NCBI RefSeq assembly: GCF_034314085.1
Contig: NZ_JAVIWI010000001.1
Location: forward strand, 3,224,001-3,288,000
Direction: 5' to 3'
From: Undibacterium sp. 5I1
GTDB lineage: Bacteria; Pseudomonadota; Gammaproteobacteria; Burkholderiales; Burkholderiaceae_D
Length of the DNA stretch: 64,000 nucleotides
The notes under the pieces are model-generated. The model was not told the origin of the DNA. It did no database searches and saw nothing but the letters and a program-made list of their open reading frames with translations. The position numbers were made by a program, and so were the translations under genes. Shown in pieces: positions 27,186 to 36,159 of this stretch. Position 1 is the first letter of the stretch, and each line of letters starts with the position of its first letter.

Positions 27186-28391
27186 TTAAAATACAAAATC
27201 AATCGCAGCCGCGAATACATTTACAGGCCCTTGGAATGTTGGTTTGGCATTGATGAAAGTACCCGATCCATTTTCAGGGGAAAACCGATCAAACTGCAAT
27301 TTCAGATCGGCAGATTTATTAAAGTCCCAACGCAGACCGATGCTATTACTGGTTTGTATCGGTGCCAGTGACGCAAATATATTAGCGCCCGCAGTCAATC
27401 CGGCCAAAGGCCCGGTAGTAGGTAAGCCAGCAACTGTTCTAGGACTGTCTTGCTTGACCGAAGCATGGGTAAAGTAAGGCGTAAATTTACCCATCCTGTA
27501 ACCAAACATGGTGTACCAGGAGCTGGTATCAGGTAGCGACAAACTCTCTGATTTACGTTTGCCATATTCAGATTGCACCAGAATATTTTTCCAGTCGATC
27601 CCTAAACCGAGTGAAGTAAACGTGGCTTTGTTATCGTGAACCTTGATGCTATTAGCTTGTGAGACGAAGCCGAATTGGGTCAGTCCGCCAACCACTGCAT
27701 TTAATGGCGCGGAGTCATCTACACTAAATTTGGTATATATGTGACCAAAGCGCACTGTAAAAGGTCCATTCTCTAGCAATAGATTCACACCGGCGATGGT
27801 ATTAAATTTTGCGGTATAGGAATTACCTGCACTTTTTGTTTCGCTTTTTCCTAAAGCGACCTGGCTCGTGAACGTGTTTTCACCAAACGATGTCTGGTAA
27901 ATTGCGTCAATACCATCCACACGCTCCAAATTAACCTGGCTATACATTTCTACCGGAGGACGTAAGTAGGTATTGGAATAGCCGACATTAAGATAATCGG
28001 AGATCATGTATACCGGCAAACCCATCCGGCCAACCCGAAAACTCAAATTATCAGAGGCTTTAAATTTAGCGAATGCCCAGCTCAATTCGGCTCCGAATTC
28101 ATCAGTAATTTGTTTGCGTACTAAACCTTGAGCCGTCAGTGATAGCCAATCATTCATTTTGGCAGTAGCTTGAATACCAAAATTGGAATCAGGTCCTGTT
28201 TTAGCCGTCGTTTTGACTCCGGCTATCTGTATAACACGGGCGAATTCTGCGTCATCTGTGGAGGCGCGGGTTAAGGCTGCTGTGCCAAAACCGCTGATCG
28301 TAATCGTCGGGCCATCGGGTGTATCGGCGGCATAAGCTGTGGAGATTGCCATTGGCAATGCAAGCAGACTGAGATAAGGTTTGAATTTCAT
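27186..28391 (-). CDS. porin-like outer-membrane protein, copy 1
   Basis: 401 residues from MKFKPYLSLLALP; GAGGTG lies about 5 bases upstream. A signal peptide (cleavage after AYAA) is followed by an alternating beta-strand pattern and a C-terminal FAAAIDFVF, the aromatic end needed for outer-membrane assembly. The N-terminus TITISGFGTAALTRAS resembles the start of gram-negative porins. It is highly similar to the gene at 29028-30233 over its whole length, so it is a tandem duplicate. Substrate unknown; linkage to a PstS-like protein suggests anions. Confidence 0.85.
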   Translation of the reverse strand: MKFKPYLSLLALPMAISTAYAADTPDGPTITISGFGTAALTRASTDDAEFARVIQIAGVKTTAKTGPDSNFGIQATAKMNDWLSLTAQGLVRKQITDEFGAELSWAFAKFKASDNLSFRVGRMGLPVYMISDYLNVGYSNTYLRPPVEMYSQVNLERVDGIDAIYQTSFGENTFTSQVALGKSETKSAGNSYTAKFNTIAGVNLLLENGPFTVRFGHIYTKFSVDDSAPLNAVVGGLTQFGFVSQANSIKVHDNKATFTSLGLGIDWKNILVQSEYGKRKSESLSLPDTSSWYTMFGYRMGKFTPYFTHASVKQDSPRTVAGLPTTGPLAGLTAGANIFASLAPIQTSNSIGLRWDFNKSADLKLQFDRFSPENGSGTFINAKPTFQGPVNVFAAAIDFVF

Positions 28392-28553
28392 AAGCACCTC
28401 TTTTATATTGAATATCATGCATGTGAATACAACGGAAAATCATCAAAAAAATGAAATGAACCGCCAATACCAAAAACGCACAACAACAAACTAAATTGCA
28501 AATCTAAAGAGATTACGACTGAAGCTGAATTCGAAAATGAAATCAAAACTAAA

Positions 28554-28591
28554 GCGCTCTGTTATAAGAATATTTATTCACAACAGAGCGC
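28554..28591 (-). terminator. hairpin between the two porin units
   Basis: GCGCTCTGTT/AACAGAGCGC, 10 perfect pairs with an 18-base AT-rich loop, 15 bases after the copy-2 binding protein stop. Followed on the minus strand by TTTAGTTTTGATTTC, a weak T tract. Probably terminates or trims the upstream unit. Confidence 0.55.
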
Positions 28592-28606
28592 GCACCTGAA
28601 CAAGAC

Positions 28607-29017
28607 TTATGGAAGACTGACGACTACTTTGACACTGGAATCAACCGCAGATTTTTCGATATAGCCAATCAAATTAGTATCAGCAGCAACGGCTTTTTTA
28701 ACATCGCCACTTGAGCCGTATTCTTTTGGCAGAGTGCCTTTGCCAGTGAAGACTAATTTTGACCAAATTGATTTGACCTGAGATGGTTCTTTGTCCGCCA
28801 CTTTTTTATAAAACTCCGAGCGAATTGCAGAACTTTCCGGCTGATCTACTGGTGTTAATTTAGCAGATTTACCTAGGAAAAATTGTGACACTTCATCTGC
28901 CGACATAGCAGAAGCTGCACTTTTTGCACTAACGATGGCAACAACTTCAGCCATTGCCGGAACTGCAAAAAATGTCAGGCTGGCGGCAGCAAGACTGGCT
29001 TGAATAATTTTTTTCAT
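28607..29017 (-). CDS. small phosphate-binding-protein-like periplasmic protein, copy 2
   Basis: 136 residues from MKKIIQASLAAAS, with AAGGGGG upstream. Signal peptide ending PAMA-E, then the same half-PBP domain as copy 1 (SQFFLGKSAKLTPVDQPESSAIRSEF... reduced to key parts; IWSKLVFTGKGTLPKEYGSS is shared exactly). It lies 10 bases after the second porin gene, repeating the copy-1 arrangement. The N-terminal half has diverged more than the C-terminal half between the copies. Confidence 0.82.
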   Translation of the reverse strand: MKKIIQASLAAASLTFFAVPAMAEVVAIVSAKSAASAMSADEVSQFFLGKSAKLTPVDQPESSAIRSEFYKKVADKEPSQVKSIWSKLVFTGKGTLPKEYGSSGDVKKAVAADTNLIGYIEKSAVDSSVKVVVSLP

Positions 29018-29027
29018 GTCGTCCCCC

Positions 29028-30233
29028 TTAAAATACAAAATCAATAGCAGCCGCAACGACATTCACGGGACCCTGGAATGTTGGCTTGGCGTTCACGAAG
29101 GTACCGGAGCCATTTTCTGGGGATAATCTGTCGAATTGTATTTTCAGATCTGCGGATTTGTTGAAGTCCCAACGTACACCAATACTATTACTGGTTTGTA
29201 TCGGTGCCAGTGATGCAAATATGTTAGCGCCTGCCGTTAATCCTGCCAAAGGTCCTGTCGTTGGTAATCCTGCGACGGTTCTTGGGCTGTCTTGTTTGAC
29301 AGAGCCATGAGTGAAATACGGTGTAAATTTGCCAAAACGGTAGCCAAACATCGTGTACCAGGAGGAGGTATCTGGTAACGAGACGCTTTCTGATTTACGT
29401 TTTCCGTATTCCGTTTGCACTAAAATATTTTTCCAGTCGACGGTGAGTCCGAGTGAAGTAAAAGTCGCTTTGTTGTCGTGAAGTTTGACGCTGTTGGCTT
29501 GAGATGTAAAACCAAATTGGTTTAAACCGCCGACCACGGCGTTTAAGGATGGGGAGTCATCAACGCTAAATTTTGTGTAGATGTGTCCGAAGCGAACGGT
29601 AAAAGGACCGTTCTCTAAGACCATGTTGAGTCCGGCAATGCTTTTAAATTTCGCCGTGTACGAGTTGCCACTGCCCTTTGTTTCACTTTGTCCAGCAGCG
29701 ACCTGCGTTGTCAGCGTAGTGTCGCCAAAAGAGCTTTGATAAATCGCGTCAACTCCGTCGACATTTTCTAAGTTGACCTGACTGTACATTTCTACCGGTG
29801 GACGCAAATAGGTGCTGGCATAGCCCACGTTGAGGTAGTCAGAAATCATGTATACCGGAAGTCCCATACGACCTACGCGGACATTTAAATTGTCATTCAC
29901 TTTGAATTTGGCGAATGCCCAGGCGAGTTCTCCGCCAAACTCGTCCGTGACGCGTTTGCGGACAAGACCTTGCGCTGTAAATGAGAGCCAGTCATTCATA
30001 TTGGCGGTAGCTTGAATACCAAAATTGGAGTCAGGTCCTGTCTTAGCTGTCGTTTTGACCCCGCCTAATTGTAGAACACGGGCAAATTCTGCGTCGTCCG
30101 TGGAGGCGCGGGTTAAGGCTGCTGTGCCAAAACCGCTGATCGTAATAGTCGGGCCATCTGGTATATCGGCGGCATAGGCTGTGGAGATTGCCAGTGGCAA
30201 TGCAAGCAGACCGAGGTAAGGCTTTAGTTTCAT
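29028..30233 (-). CDS. porin-like outer-membrane protein, copy 2
   Basis: 401 residues from MKLKPYLGLLALP, with AAAGGGA upstream. Same architecture as copy 1, with the same C-terminal AAAIDFVF. Differences cluster in presumed loops (for example VLQLGGVKTT versus VIQIAGVKTT) while strands are almost identical, so the duplication is recent or maintained by gene conversion. First gene of the four-gene array reading on the minus strand; the promoter should lie in 30234-30566. Confidence 0.85.
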   Translation of the reverse strand: MKLKPYLGLLALPLAISTAYAADIPDGPTITISGFGTAALTRASTDDAEFARVLQLGGVKTTAKTGPDSNFGIQATANMNDWLSFTAQGLVRKRVTDEFGGELAWAFAKFKVNDNLNVRVGRMGLPVYMISDYLNVGYASTYLRPPVEMYSQVNLENVDGVDAIYQSSFGDTTLTTQVAAGQSETKGSGNSYTAKFKSIAGLNMVLENGPFTVRFGHIYTKFSVDDSPSLNAVVGGLNQFGFTSQANSVKLHDNKATFTSLGLTVDWKNILVQTEYGKRKSESVSLPDTSSWYTMFGYRFGKFTPYFTHGSVKQDSPRTVAGLPTTGPLAGLTAGANIFASLAPIQTSNSIGVRWDFNKSADLKIQFDRLSPENGSGTFVNAKPTFQGPVNVVAAAIDFVF

Positions 30234-30566
30234 ATAGTCCCTTTTAAGTAAAACGTAGTGGTAAATTACTCTCTCAAACAACCGGTGTTCATCTCTCGTG
30301 GTGAGAGACTTGAGTGATTTTGTATGATCTGAAATGCGCGGACAGATGGTCGAAACTGCTCAATAATTATTCGATTTATGTCCGGTTTGCGCTCAAGGGG
30401 CGCTAAGTCACCACAAAGCAACGAATTAGGGGTAATGCTCTATTTTTATTTGTACCCTAGCTTAGCCGATTGGTATTTTTTATCAAGCTTGAAAAATGAT
30501 TGCGGGCAATTTCGCAACAAGAAAAAAATTTGCTCGCTGGGAATAAGATTTCCACTCTTTTTTAGT
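30234..30566. other. intergenic region upstream of the porin array
   Basis: 333 bases. It should contain the porin-array promoter. CACTCT...AGAGTG near 30553-30576 can form a weak hairpin at the end of the small ORF. No further gene is seen. Confidence 0.4.
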
Positions 30567-30632
30567 TTAGAGTGATTGGTTAGCTAGCTTTATTTTCTTT
30601 TCCGCTACCTGTCTTGCATCTTGTTTTTTCAT
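30567..30632 (-). CDS. 21-residue small protein with perfect Shine-Dalgarno
   Basis: Minus-strand ATG at 30632 and TAA at 30569-30567 encode MKKQDARQVAEKK... ending NQSL, a basic, helix-prone peptide without a membrane segment. AAGGAGGT sits 7 bases upstream and overlaps the stop codon region of the twin-TonB lipoprotein gene, so the peptide would be translated from the same mRNA. I do not recognise a family. The strength of the ribosome binding site is the main evidence, and a chance ORF cannot be excluded. Confidence 0.45.
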   Translation of the reverse strand: MKKQDARQVAEKKIKLANQSL

Positions 30633-30645
30633 CTAAGCGACCTCC

Positions 30646-31680
30646 TTAGTTAGCCTGCTTTAGACTGAACTCCAGTATTTTTGTCTGTGGGCTGGAGATT
30701 GGTGCGTATTTCCACTGCGAAGCAGCGGCGATAACTTCTTTATCAAATAATTTAGTTGGTTTAGATTTAATAATCTCGACCGCGCTTACCTTGCCATCTG
30801 TACCAATGTTGATACGGGCACTGACCAGACCTTCTGTCACGCCAGCCTGAGTTGCGGTGGCAGGAAATACAGGCTGCACGCTTGACAATAATTTGAGGGC
30901 ACTTTGAAAACTCAATTCCACTATTTTTGTTTGCGGGCTGGTCAGCGGTGCGTATCTCCATTGCGATACTGCGGCAATCACTTCTTTATCGAACACTTTA
31001 GTCGGTCTGGCTTTGACAATCTCAACTTGCACTACTTTACCGTCGGTACCAATGCTGACGCGCGCAGTCACAGAGCCCTCAGTCACACCAGCCAACGTAG
31101 CGGTAACCGGGAATGTCGGCTGAACACTAGACAATAGTTTTGGCTGATTTTGCTCTGAATTATCTTGTGATTGTGCTTGCGCAGGCGTTGGCGCTGCAAC
31201 TACTGCTGGCGCAGGTTTGGGTGATACCGTAGCCACCTGGAGCGGCGGTGTGTCCACCGGTTTTATTGCGGTGGTGGCTGGTGGGGTAGCTACAGCAACA
31301 GTTGTTTTTACCGGGTCATGTGCTACCGCTGCCGCCGGTGAAATTGTGGTCGTTTTGGCTGCAAGAGCTTTAGCATCCAAAGCTAATTTAGCCTCTTGCT
31401 CCAGCTTCGTATCTTTGGCGACTTTCGCTAATCTCGCCTCTTCAGCAAGTTGTGCAGGCGTTTTACTTGATGCCATTTCCATCCACTTGGTGACATCGGC
31501 AGTCTCCTCGGTATGGCGTATCGCATTTTTTACGATGCCGGTTGGCGCGGTCGCCGATGCGGCCGCCTGATCGGCTGATGCAGTCGCAGCAGAATTATCT
31601 GGTACTGGTTTTTTTTGGCAAGCTGAGACCAATACCACGACACCCGATAGTCCAAAAAGCAGATGAGAAAATGGTCTCAT
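30646..31680 (-). CDS. lipoprotein with two tandem TonB C-terminal domains
   Basis: 344 residues. Lipoprotein signal with lipobox LVSAC (Cys21). Then an Ala/Lys/Thr/Pro-rich periplasm-spanning region (about 22-185), and two TonB_C domains of about 80 residues each (about 185-262 and 263-344). These are about 75 percent alike (LLSSVQP, IGTDGKV, FDKEVIAA, QWRYAP/QWKYAP), so they arose by internal duplication. Canonical TonB is anchored by an inner-membrane helix that contacts ExbB/ExbD; here the anchor is lipid, so energy coupling is not obvious. It could be an outer-membrane-side partner or adaptor. Neighbour of a TonB-dependent receptor. Confidence 0.82.
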   Translation of the reverse strand: MRPFSHLLFGLSGVVVLVSACQKKPVPDNSAATASADQAAASATAPTGIVKNAIRHTEETADVTKWMEMASSKTPAQLAEEARLAKVAKDTKLEQEAKLALDAKALAAKTTTISPAAAVAHDPVKTTVAVATPPATTAIKPVDTPPLQVATVSPKPAPAVVAAPTPAQAQSQDNSEQNQPKLLSSVQPTFPVTATLAGVTEGSVTARVSIGTDGKVVQVEIVKARPTKVFDKEVIAAVSQWRYAPLTSPQTKIVELSFQSALKLLSSVQPVFPATATQAGVTEGLVSARINIGTDGKVSAVEIIKSKPTKLFDKEVIAAASQWKYAPISSPQTKILEFSLKQAN

Positions 31681-31911
31681 AATGTGTCCAATAAAAAGCT
31701 GATGAGCGATACCCTAGCCGATTATATTACGCTGAACACATCAAAATGTGGCGATCAAACTGCATTCCTGGTTGGTGTATTGGCAATAAAATTAAACCAG
31801 AGAACATTTTGCTAGGCAGTAACTCACCTACATATTCAACAGAATAGAAGTGAAAATAACGACCTGAATATTCTGTTAAATAAGCACATTAACATCAACG
31901 AAAATGCCAAT

Positions 31912-31952
31912 AAAAAAGCTCTTCCGGCAGACACCACCGAAAGAGCTTTTTT
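31912..31952. terminator. bidirectional terminator after the TonB-dependent receptor
   Basis: A6 - AGCTCTTCCGG ... CCGAAAGAGCT - T6, stem of about 11 pairs with one mismatch. It lies 36 bases beyond the receptor stop on the minus strand and could act in both directions. The rest of 31681-31987 holds the promoter of the lipoprotein gene; nothing else seen. Confidence 0.85.
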
Positions 31953-31987
31953 AATTTCAGTCAAAAATTTGATACGTAATTTCAGTC

Positions 31988-34228
31988 TCAGAAATCTGCA
32001 CTGAGCGATACAGCCCAGCTACGCTCTGGTTGAAATGTATATTGATCAAAAGCAGCACCTTTACTATTTACAGAAATAGACGTTGTATCTAATTTGTTCA
32101 ACAGATTATTGATACCCACTTGTGCTCTGACGTTTTTAACCATGCCGCCAATATCTTTCCAGCGATAACCGACGGTCATATCTGCGGTTGTATAGCCGGC
32201 GATTTTATAGGCGGCCGGCTCTCCATCTTTGGCATATTGGGAACCGACCATTTTGGCAATCAGTGATCCATATAAACCGTTCGCTTTGTAGAGCAAACCC
32301 AAAGCCGATGTGGAGTCTGGGGCTTTAGCTACTTGCAATCCTGTGTCTTTGGCTTTAGCGCTATTCAATGATGCATTCGCGTGTACCGAGAAACCGCTAC
32401 CCACATAGTAAGTCGCCGCCGCCTCTATACCCTTGTACACAACACCGCCCTGGTTGTAATACACCAGATCATTGCCTGTACCTGTGGAGGCAATTTTATT
32501 ATTGAAGTCGATGTAATAAATATCTGCATCCAGTGTCAGATTTTGTGACTGATGCACCGTGCCTAACTGGTAGTTAGTCGAAGTCTGTGGCTTTGGTGTG
32601 CTGAGTAGCGGATTGTTCACATAGAACAAGGATAAATCTGGTACCAGAAAACCTTTAGCAACTTGTGCATAAGCTGACCACTCTTTATTGACGCTGTAAT
32701 TCACCGTCAGAAATGGCAAGGTGGCTGTATAAGTCTGATCAGTCTGGGTAGCAATCCGCGTAGTCTGATTCACTGTCGCGTCCAGAGAACGTTGGAAATT
32801 GAGATACTTCAGTCCTGGCGTTACTGTCCATTGCGGCGCGACTGCCCATTCAAACTCAACAAATGGTTGGTATTGTTTCCATGATGAACGCTGATCATAA
32901 GATACTGATTTAGGCGCAGTTGTCTCTTTCGGATTTGGCAAACCCAGCGTCCAATCCAGATCGTAAGTGTGACGATTGGTGTTGGAGCTTTCTAACCAGA
33001 TCCCGGCACGCAGCAAGCCTGCATTCAGTTGATTAGTCGCCTTAAAAATATCCCCAGTAACACGATAAGAATTGAGCTTGTTATAACCAGGTACATCTTT
33101 ATTACCCGTGGCTGCTGCCTTGGTGCCGTTAGCAGTTGCGCCGCTTGCATCTTGGCCAGAATAGGTATCGTTGTTGTAAGCGTAGGTGTACAAAGTATTG
33201 TCGATACCCCAGCCAGCCAACTTGGATTGCACGCGGATATAGTCAAAATCCGTCGTTTTATTGTTGAAGTTATAACCGTAATAATTTTGGCTGGTAGGGT
33301 CATTATTTAGGGCATAGTTTTTTCCAAATTGAGCAACCTGACTCAGGGTGACGCCACCTTTATCAGGAACATAACTTTGAATCGTGTTGTAAGTTGAAAA
33401 CACGGTCACTACGGTATCACTGCCAAATTTGCGTTGAGCTTTGAATTGATAATTTTCTTCCGTCACACCACTGTAGGTAAGATATCCATCCGTCGTCAGC
33501 TTTGATGCGTTGAACATGAAATTGGCGTCACCCAGACTAGCTAGCATGCCACTATCGATTTGCGCACCTAGCATCTTGGTATTCCAAGACCCAAAAGTCG
33601 CATACGGTGTGAAATGAAAATCGTGTGATAACTCTTTAGAAAATAAATTAATCGAGCCGCCAAAAGTAGCCTGCCCAAGATTACTAGCGTTGCCAGGACC
33701 TCGCTCGATCACCATACCGCCGATGATACGAGCCGGAAAATACGAGGTCGAATGATGGGTAGGATTATTGGTATCGCCGAATGGAATACCGTCATACGTC
33801 ATATTGTATTCACCATCCTGAAAGCCACGTAATGTGACTTTAGTTTCTGCCAACCCAGGACCGTTTGGTGACGTTCCAGACCCAACGCTAGGTGCAATCC
33901 GTGCTACCGCATTAAAGTCCGCCAGTGGTGTGACGGCTTGCTCAATAAAGGTGGCAGAGATAACCGATTGTGGCTGTGTGGCTTTTAATGAACTCTGCAC
34001 AGGTGCGCGATTGGCAACGCGAGAACCATTAATCACGACTTTATCTTTAATCGCATTGGCATCCAGCGCAGAACCTGACTCAACTATTGATGAAGCAGAA
34101 TTTTCAGCAGTTTGCGCATTGGAATTGGCATGGGACGCCATCAATGCCACAGCGATCACGACCTGTGTTGATAGCAGCGAGCGATTAAATTTCTGTCGTG
34201 GATTATGGTTTTGTGTGCGATTCATCAT
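31988..34228 (-). CDS. TonB-dependent outer-membrane receptor, putative Pho regulon member
   Basis: 746 residues. A signal peptide ending NSNAQTA is followed by a plug domain (about 60-190; KVVINGSRV as a TonB-box-like strand, VTLRGFQDGEYNMTYDGIPFGD). A 22-strand barrel follows, ending SWAVSLSADF. No iron-siderophore hallmark is decisive. GGAAGG lies upstream of the paired ATGs. Four GTCAT-type half sites at 11-bp spacing precede it (34286-34323), so phosphate starvation control by PhoB is likely. With a metallophosphoesterase lipoprotein as the next gene, uptake of a phosphorylated compound is a reasonable inference. Confidence 0.9.
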   Translation of the reverse strand: MMNRTQNHNPRQKFNRSLLSTQVVIAVALMASHANSNAQTAENSASSIVESGSALDANAIKDKVVINGSRVANRAPVQSSLKATQPQSVISATFIEQAVTPLADFNAVARIAPSVGSGTSPNGPGLAETKVTLRGFQDGEYNMTYDGIPFGDTNNPTHHSTSYFPARIIGGMVIERGPGNASNLGQATFGGSINLFSKELSHDFHFTPYATFGSWNTKMLGAQIDSGMLASLGDANFMFNASKLTTDGYLTYSGVTEENYQFKAQRKFGSDTVVTVFSTYNTIQSYVPDKGGVTLSQVAQFGKNYALNNDPTSQNYYGYNFNNKTTDFDYIRVQSKLAGWGIDNTLYTYAYNNDTYSGQDASGATANGTKAAATGNKDVPGYNKLNSYRVTGDIFKATNQLNAGLLRAGIWLESSNTNRHTYDLDWTLGLPNPKETTAPKSVSYDQRSSWKQYQPFVEFEWAVAPQWTVTPGLKYLNFQRSLDATVNQTTRIATQTDQTYTATLPFLTVNYSVNKEWSAYAQVAKGFLVPDLSLFYVNNPLLSTPKPQTSTNYQLGTVHQSQNLTLDADIYYIDFNNKIASTGTGNDLVYYNQGGVVYKGIEAAATYYVGSGFSVHANASLNSAKAKDTGLQVAKAPDSTSALGLLYKANGLYGSLIAKMVGSQYAKDGEPAAYKIAGYTTADMTVGYRWKDIGGMVKNVRAQVGINNLLNKLDTTSISVNSKGAAFDQYTFQPERSWAVSLSADF

Positions 34229-34285
34229 ATTGCCTTCCTAAATAATTCTCGGTGGGTAAAAATTCCACGAGTGTAGGAAAACGGT

Positions 34286-34323
34286 ATGACGGCAGCATGA
34301 AACACAGATGACCATTTGATGAC
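34286..34323 (-). promoter_or_regulatory. double Pho box upstream of the TonB-dependent receptor
   Basis: On the minus strand GTCAT, GTCAT, TTCAT and GTCAT begin at exact 11-bp steps, the spacing of PhoB half sites (CTGTCAT-AWAW-CTGTCAY). Ten bases after the last repeat is TACACT, a plausible -10 (34270-34275), matching the arrangement in which PhoB replaces the -35 element. The sites lie 58-95 bases before the receptor start codon. Confidence 0.72.
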
Positions 34324-34343
34324 GCGACAACAAAATCTAAAAC

Positions 34344-34377
34344 AAAAAAGCGAGACAAATAAATGTCTCGCTTTTTT
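34344..34377. terminator. bidirectional terminator between metallophosphoesterase and receptor genes
   Basis: A6-GCGAGACA-AATAAA-TGTCTCGC-T6, a perfect stem. It ends the metallophosphoesterase transcript on the minus strand and insulates the Pho-box promoter of the receptor. Confidence 0.92.
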
Positions 34378-34421
34378 CACAATGCCGCTAAAAAAAACCA
34401 ATATCGATGTGACTGTTCTTC

Positions 34422-35879
34422 CTATTGCGCGGCAGCCTCACAAGTAGTTTTGCCATTTTTAAGCAAACAATTAGTCATCAACTTGCCGTCTTTATTCCAG
34501 GCTTGCATCTTCCAGCCCTGTACTTCACGCTCCATCGTCATAAAGCCAACGTCATTGGTATTGCTGAAATAATCCACCTCAGCACCCATAAATGGTGTCG
34601 CCGTAGCAGGACGTACATTAGGCATAGGAATGTCCAGCGACGAGCCGCCATTGCCAGTCACAAATTGCGTCGGGTGATCGGTTTTGAAGGTAATCGCCTC
34701 AAACAAATGTACATGGCCGGATAAAACGGCTTGTACATTGTCTGGGAACAGACGGGCAAAATGAATGTTTTGCATCAGATCTTGCAAGGCGGCGTTACCT
34801 GGTTTGAAATCAATCGCGCCACCTTTTTTCTTCTCCGGTGCAAACCCGAGTATAGGATGGTGGTCGACAAAAATATTGAAGCTAGCTTGCTTTGACAGTT
34901 GCTCTACCTGATTGAACTGGTTCATATACAAGGCATAAGCAGGGTCGGTTTTTGCCAAGACTTTATTCGGAACTTTGGCAGAATCGAATACGATCAGTTG
35001 CGCATCATCAGTCCCGATCTTACCCAAAGGCACGCCATACGGTGCGCTGTAGTCGCCGCTTAAATCATCTTGGGGCAGGTTACAATCACGCCCCACCAGC
35101 AAAGGGCGCGGGTCCATCAAGCGCCACCAGCCCTGGCCTGCGCGAACGCAGCTCTCATGATTGCCACGGACAAATACCCAAGGTGCAACACGCAATAAAG
35201 GTGCGGCTGGCGCAAAAAAATCGGCATTCCAGGTATCCCAGCCATAACCCCAAGGACTGCCGGCGCAATCCGCATTGCCGTCGGGGCAGCGATTTTCCCG
35301 GTAGTGATAATCGCCGACATGGATGACTAAATCGGGTTTAAATGTAGCAGCAGTTTTAATCACGTCATGGAATGCCCATTTGCTGACGTCATTACACGGT
35401 TGGTAATAATTATCCGTCTTCTTCATACGGCAACCGGTGTCACCGATTACGATAATTTTTTGCGGCGCGGCTTTAGGAAGTGGCAAATTTTGACCCGCAA
35501 TACTGGCCGATTTGATCGCAGGGCTTAATGTCGCTTCGCACGTCAGGATAGGAAAATCAGAAGGCTTAGAATCCTCCGCACTACTGGCGGTTACACGTTG
35601 CGTCACAGTGCCCGCAGCGGCGCGCACCTGCATAATTTGCGTTGTGCCATCAATGATCATAGACGGGCAAACCGCGTCTTGCGTCACACTGCGCGCCACC
35701 GCTTGGCCGTTTTCACCCAACACTACCCACGAATACAGCACGCTACTTTTAGCGGCGGTGGATGATGAAGCCTGGTCTGGTGCCGATGTAGTTTTTACCG
35801 TGCTACAGGCGCTCAGCACCGCAAGCAGTGATAAAGCACTCAAACGCACCAGCGGCGACCGAAATTGATATAACGACAT
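34422..35879 (-). CDS. metallophosphoesterase lipoprotein
   Basis: 485 residues. Lipobox LSAC with Cys25, so outside the cytoplasmic membrane. Calcineurin-like phosphoesterase motifs in order: VIGDTGC (near 150), HVGDYHYR, RGNHESC, DHHPILG and GHVHLFEA, together giving the two-metal site. An N-terminal region of about 100 residues (26-140) precedes the catalytic domain. The closest type I recall is purple-acid-phosphatase-like or alkaline phosphatase of this fold. Released phosphate or its ester could be taken up through neighbouring outer-membrane proteins. Start has GAGG 7 bases upstream. Confidence 0.88.
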   Translation of the reverse strand: MSLYQFRSPLVRLSALSLLAVLSACSTVKTTSAPDQASSSTAAKSSVLYSWVVLGENGQAVARSVTQDAVCPSMIIDGTTQIMQVRAAAGTVTQRVTASSAEDSKPSDFPILTCEATLSPAIKSASIAGQNLPLPKAAPQKIIVIGDTGCRMKKTDNYYQPCNDVSKWAFHDVIKTAATFKPDLVIHVGDYHYRENRCPDGNADCAGSPWGYGWDTWNADFFAPAAPLLRVAPWVFVRGNHESCVRAGQGWWRLMDPRPLLVGRDCNLPQDDLSGDYSAPYGVPLGKIGTDDAQLIVFDSAKVPNKVLAKTDPAYALYMNQFNQVEQLSKQASFNIFVDHHPILGFAPEKKKGGAIDFKPGNAALQDLMQNIHFARLFPDNVQAVLSGHVHLFEAITFKTDHPTQFVTGNGGSSLDIPMPNVRPATATPFMGAEVDYFSNTNDVGFMTMEREVQGWKMQAWNKDGKLMTNCLLKNGKTTCEAAAQ

Positions 35880-36000
35880 ACATGGTCCTCAACAAATGAT
35901 TAATTTTGCGAAAACCAGTAGCTTATGCCGAGATTGTTTCTGGTAGATGAAATATTTGAAATACAGGAAATAATGATGGTTTAAGTGTTTGAAAATAGAC

Positions 36001-36060
36001 GTCCAATCATTCTGCGGCTTACAAGCCTAAAGTAGCCCAGAAGCCGCAGAATGATTGGAC
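36001..36060. repeat. perfect 20-bp inverted repeat with GTCCAATCATT core, copy 1
   Basis: GTCCAATCATTCTGCGGCTT (36001-36020) and its exact complement (36041-36060) around a 20-base spacer; four more pairs with one mismatch lie outside. A second copy is at 46416-46475. The first 11 bases equal the core of the TACTCCC elements. Located between the minimal TonB gene (stop at 36160) and the metallophosphoesterase gene. Confidence 0.9.
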
Positions 36061-36159
36061 ATCTAAATTTGACTTTTCAAACTTAGTTTGAAATTCAGTT
36101 TGAAATTCAGTTTCAAATTCAAATCAACCAATTCTTGCAATACGGACGAAACGCAAACC

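Noticed and set aside
31988..34421. Cobalamin riboswitch before the TonB-dependent receptor
   Set aside because: The leader is under 60 bases and lacks the conserved B12-box; the Pho box explains regulation better.
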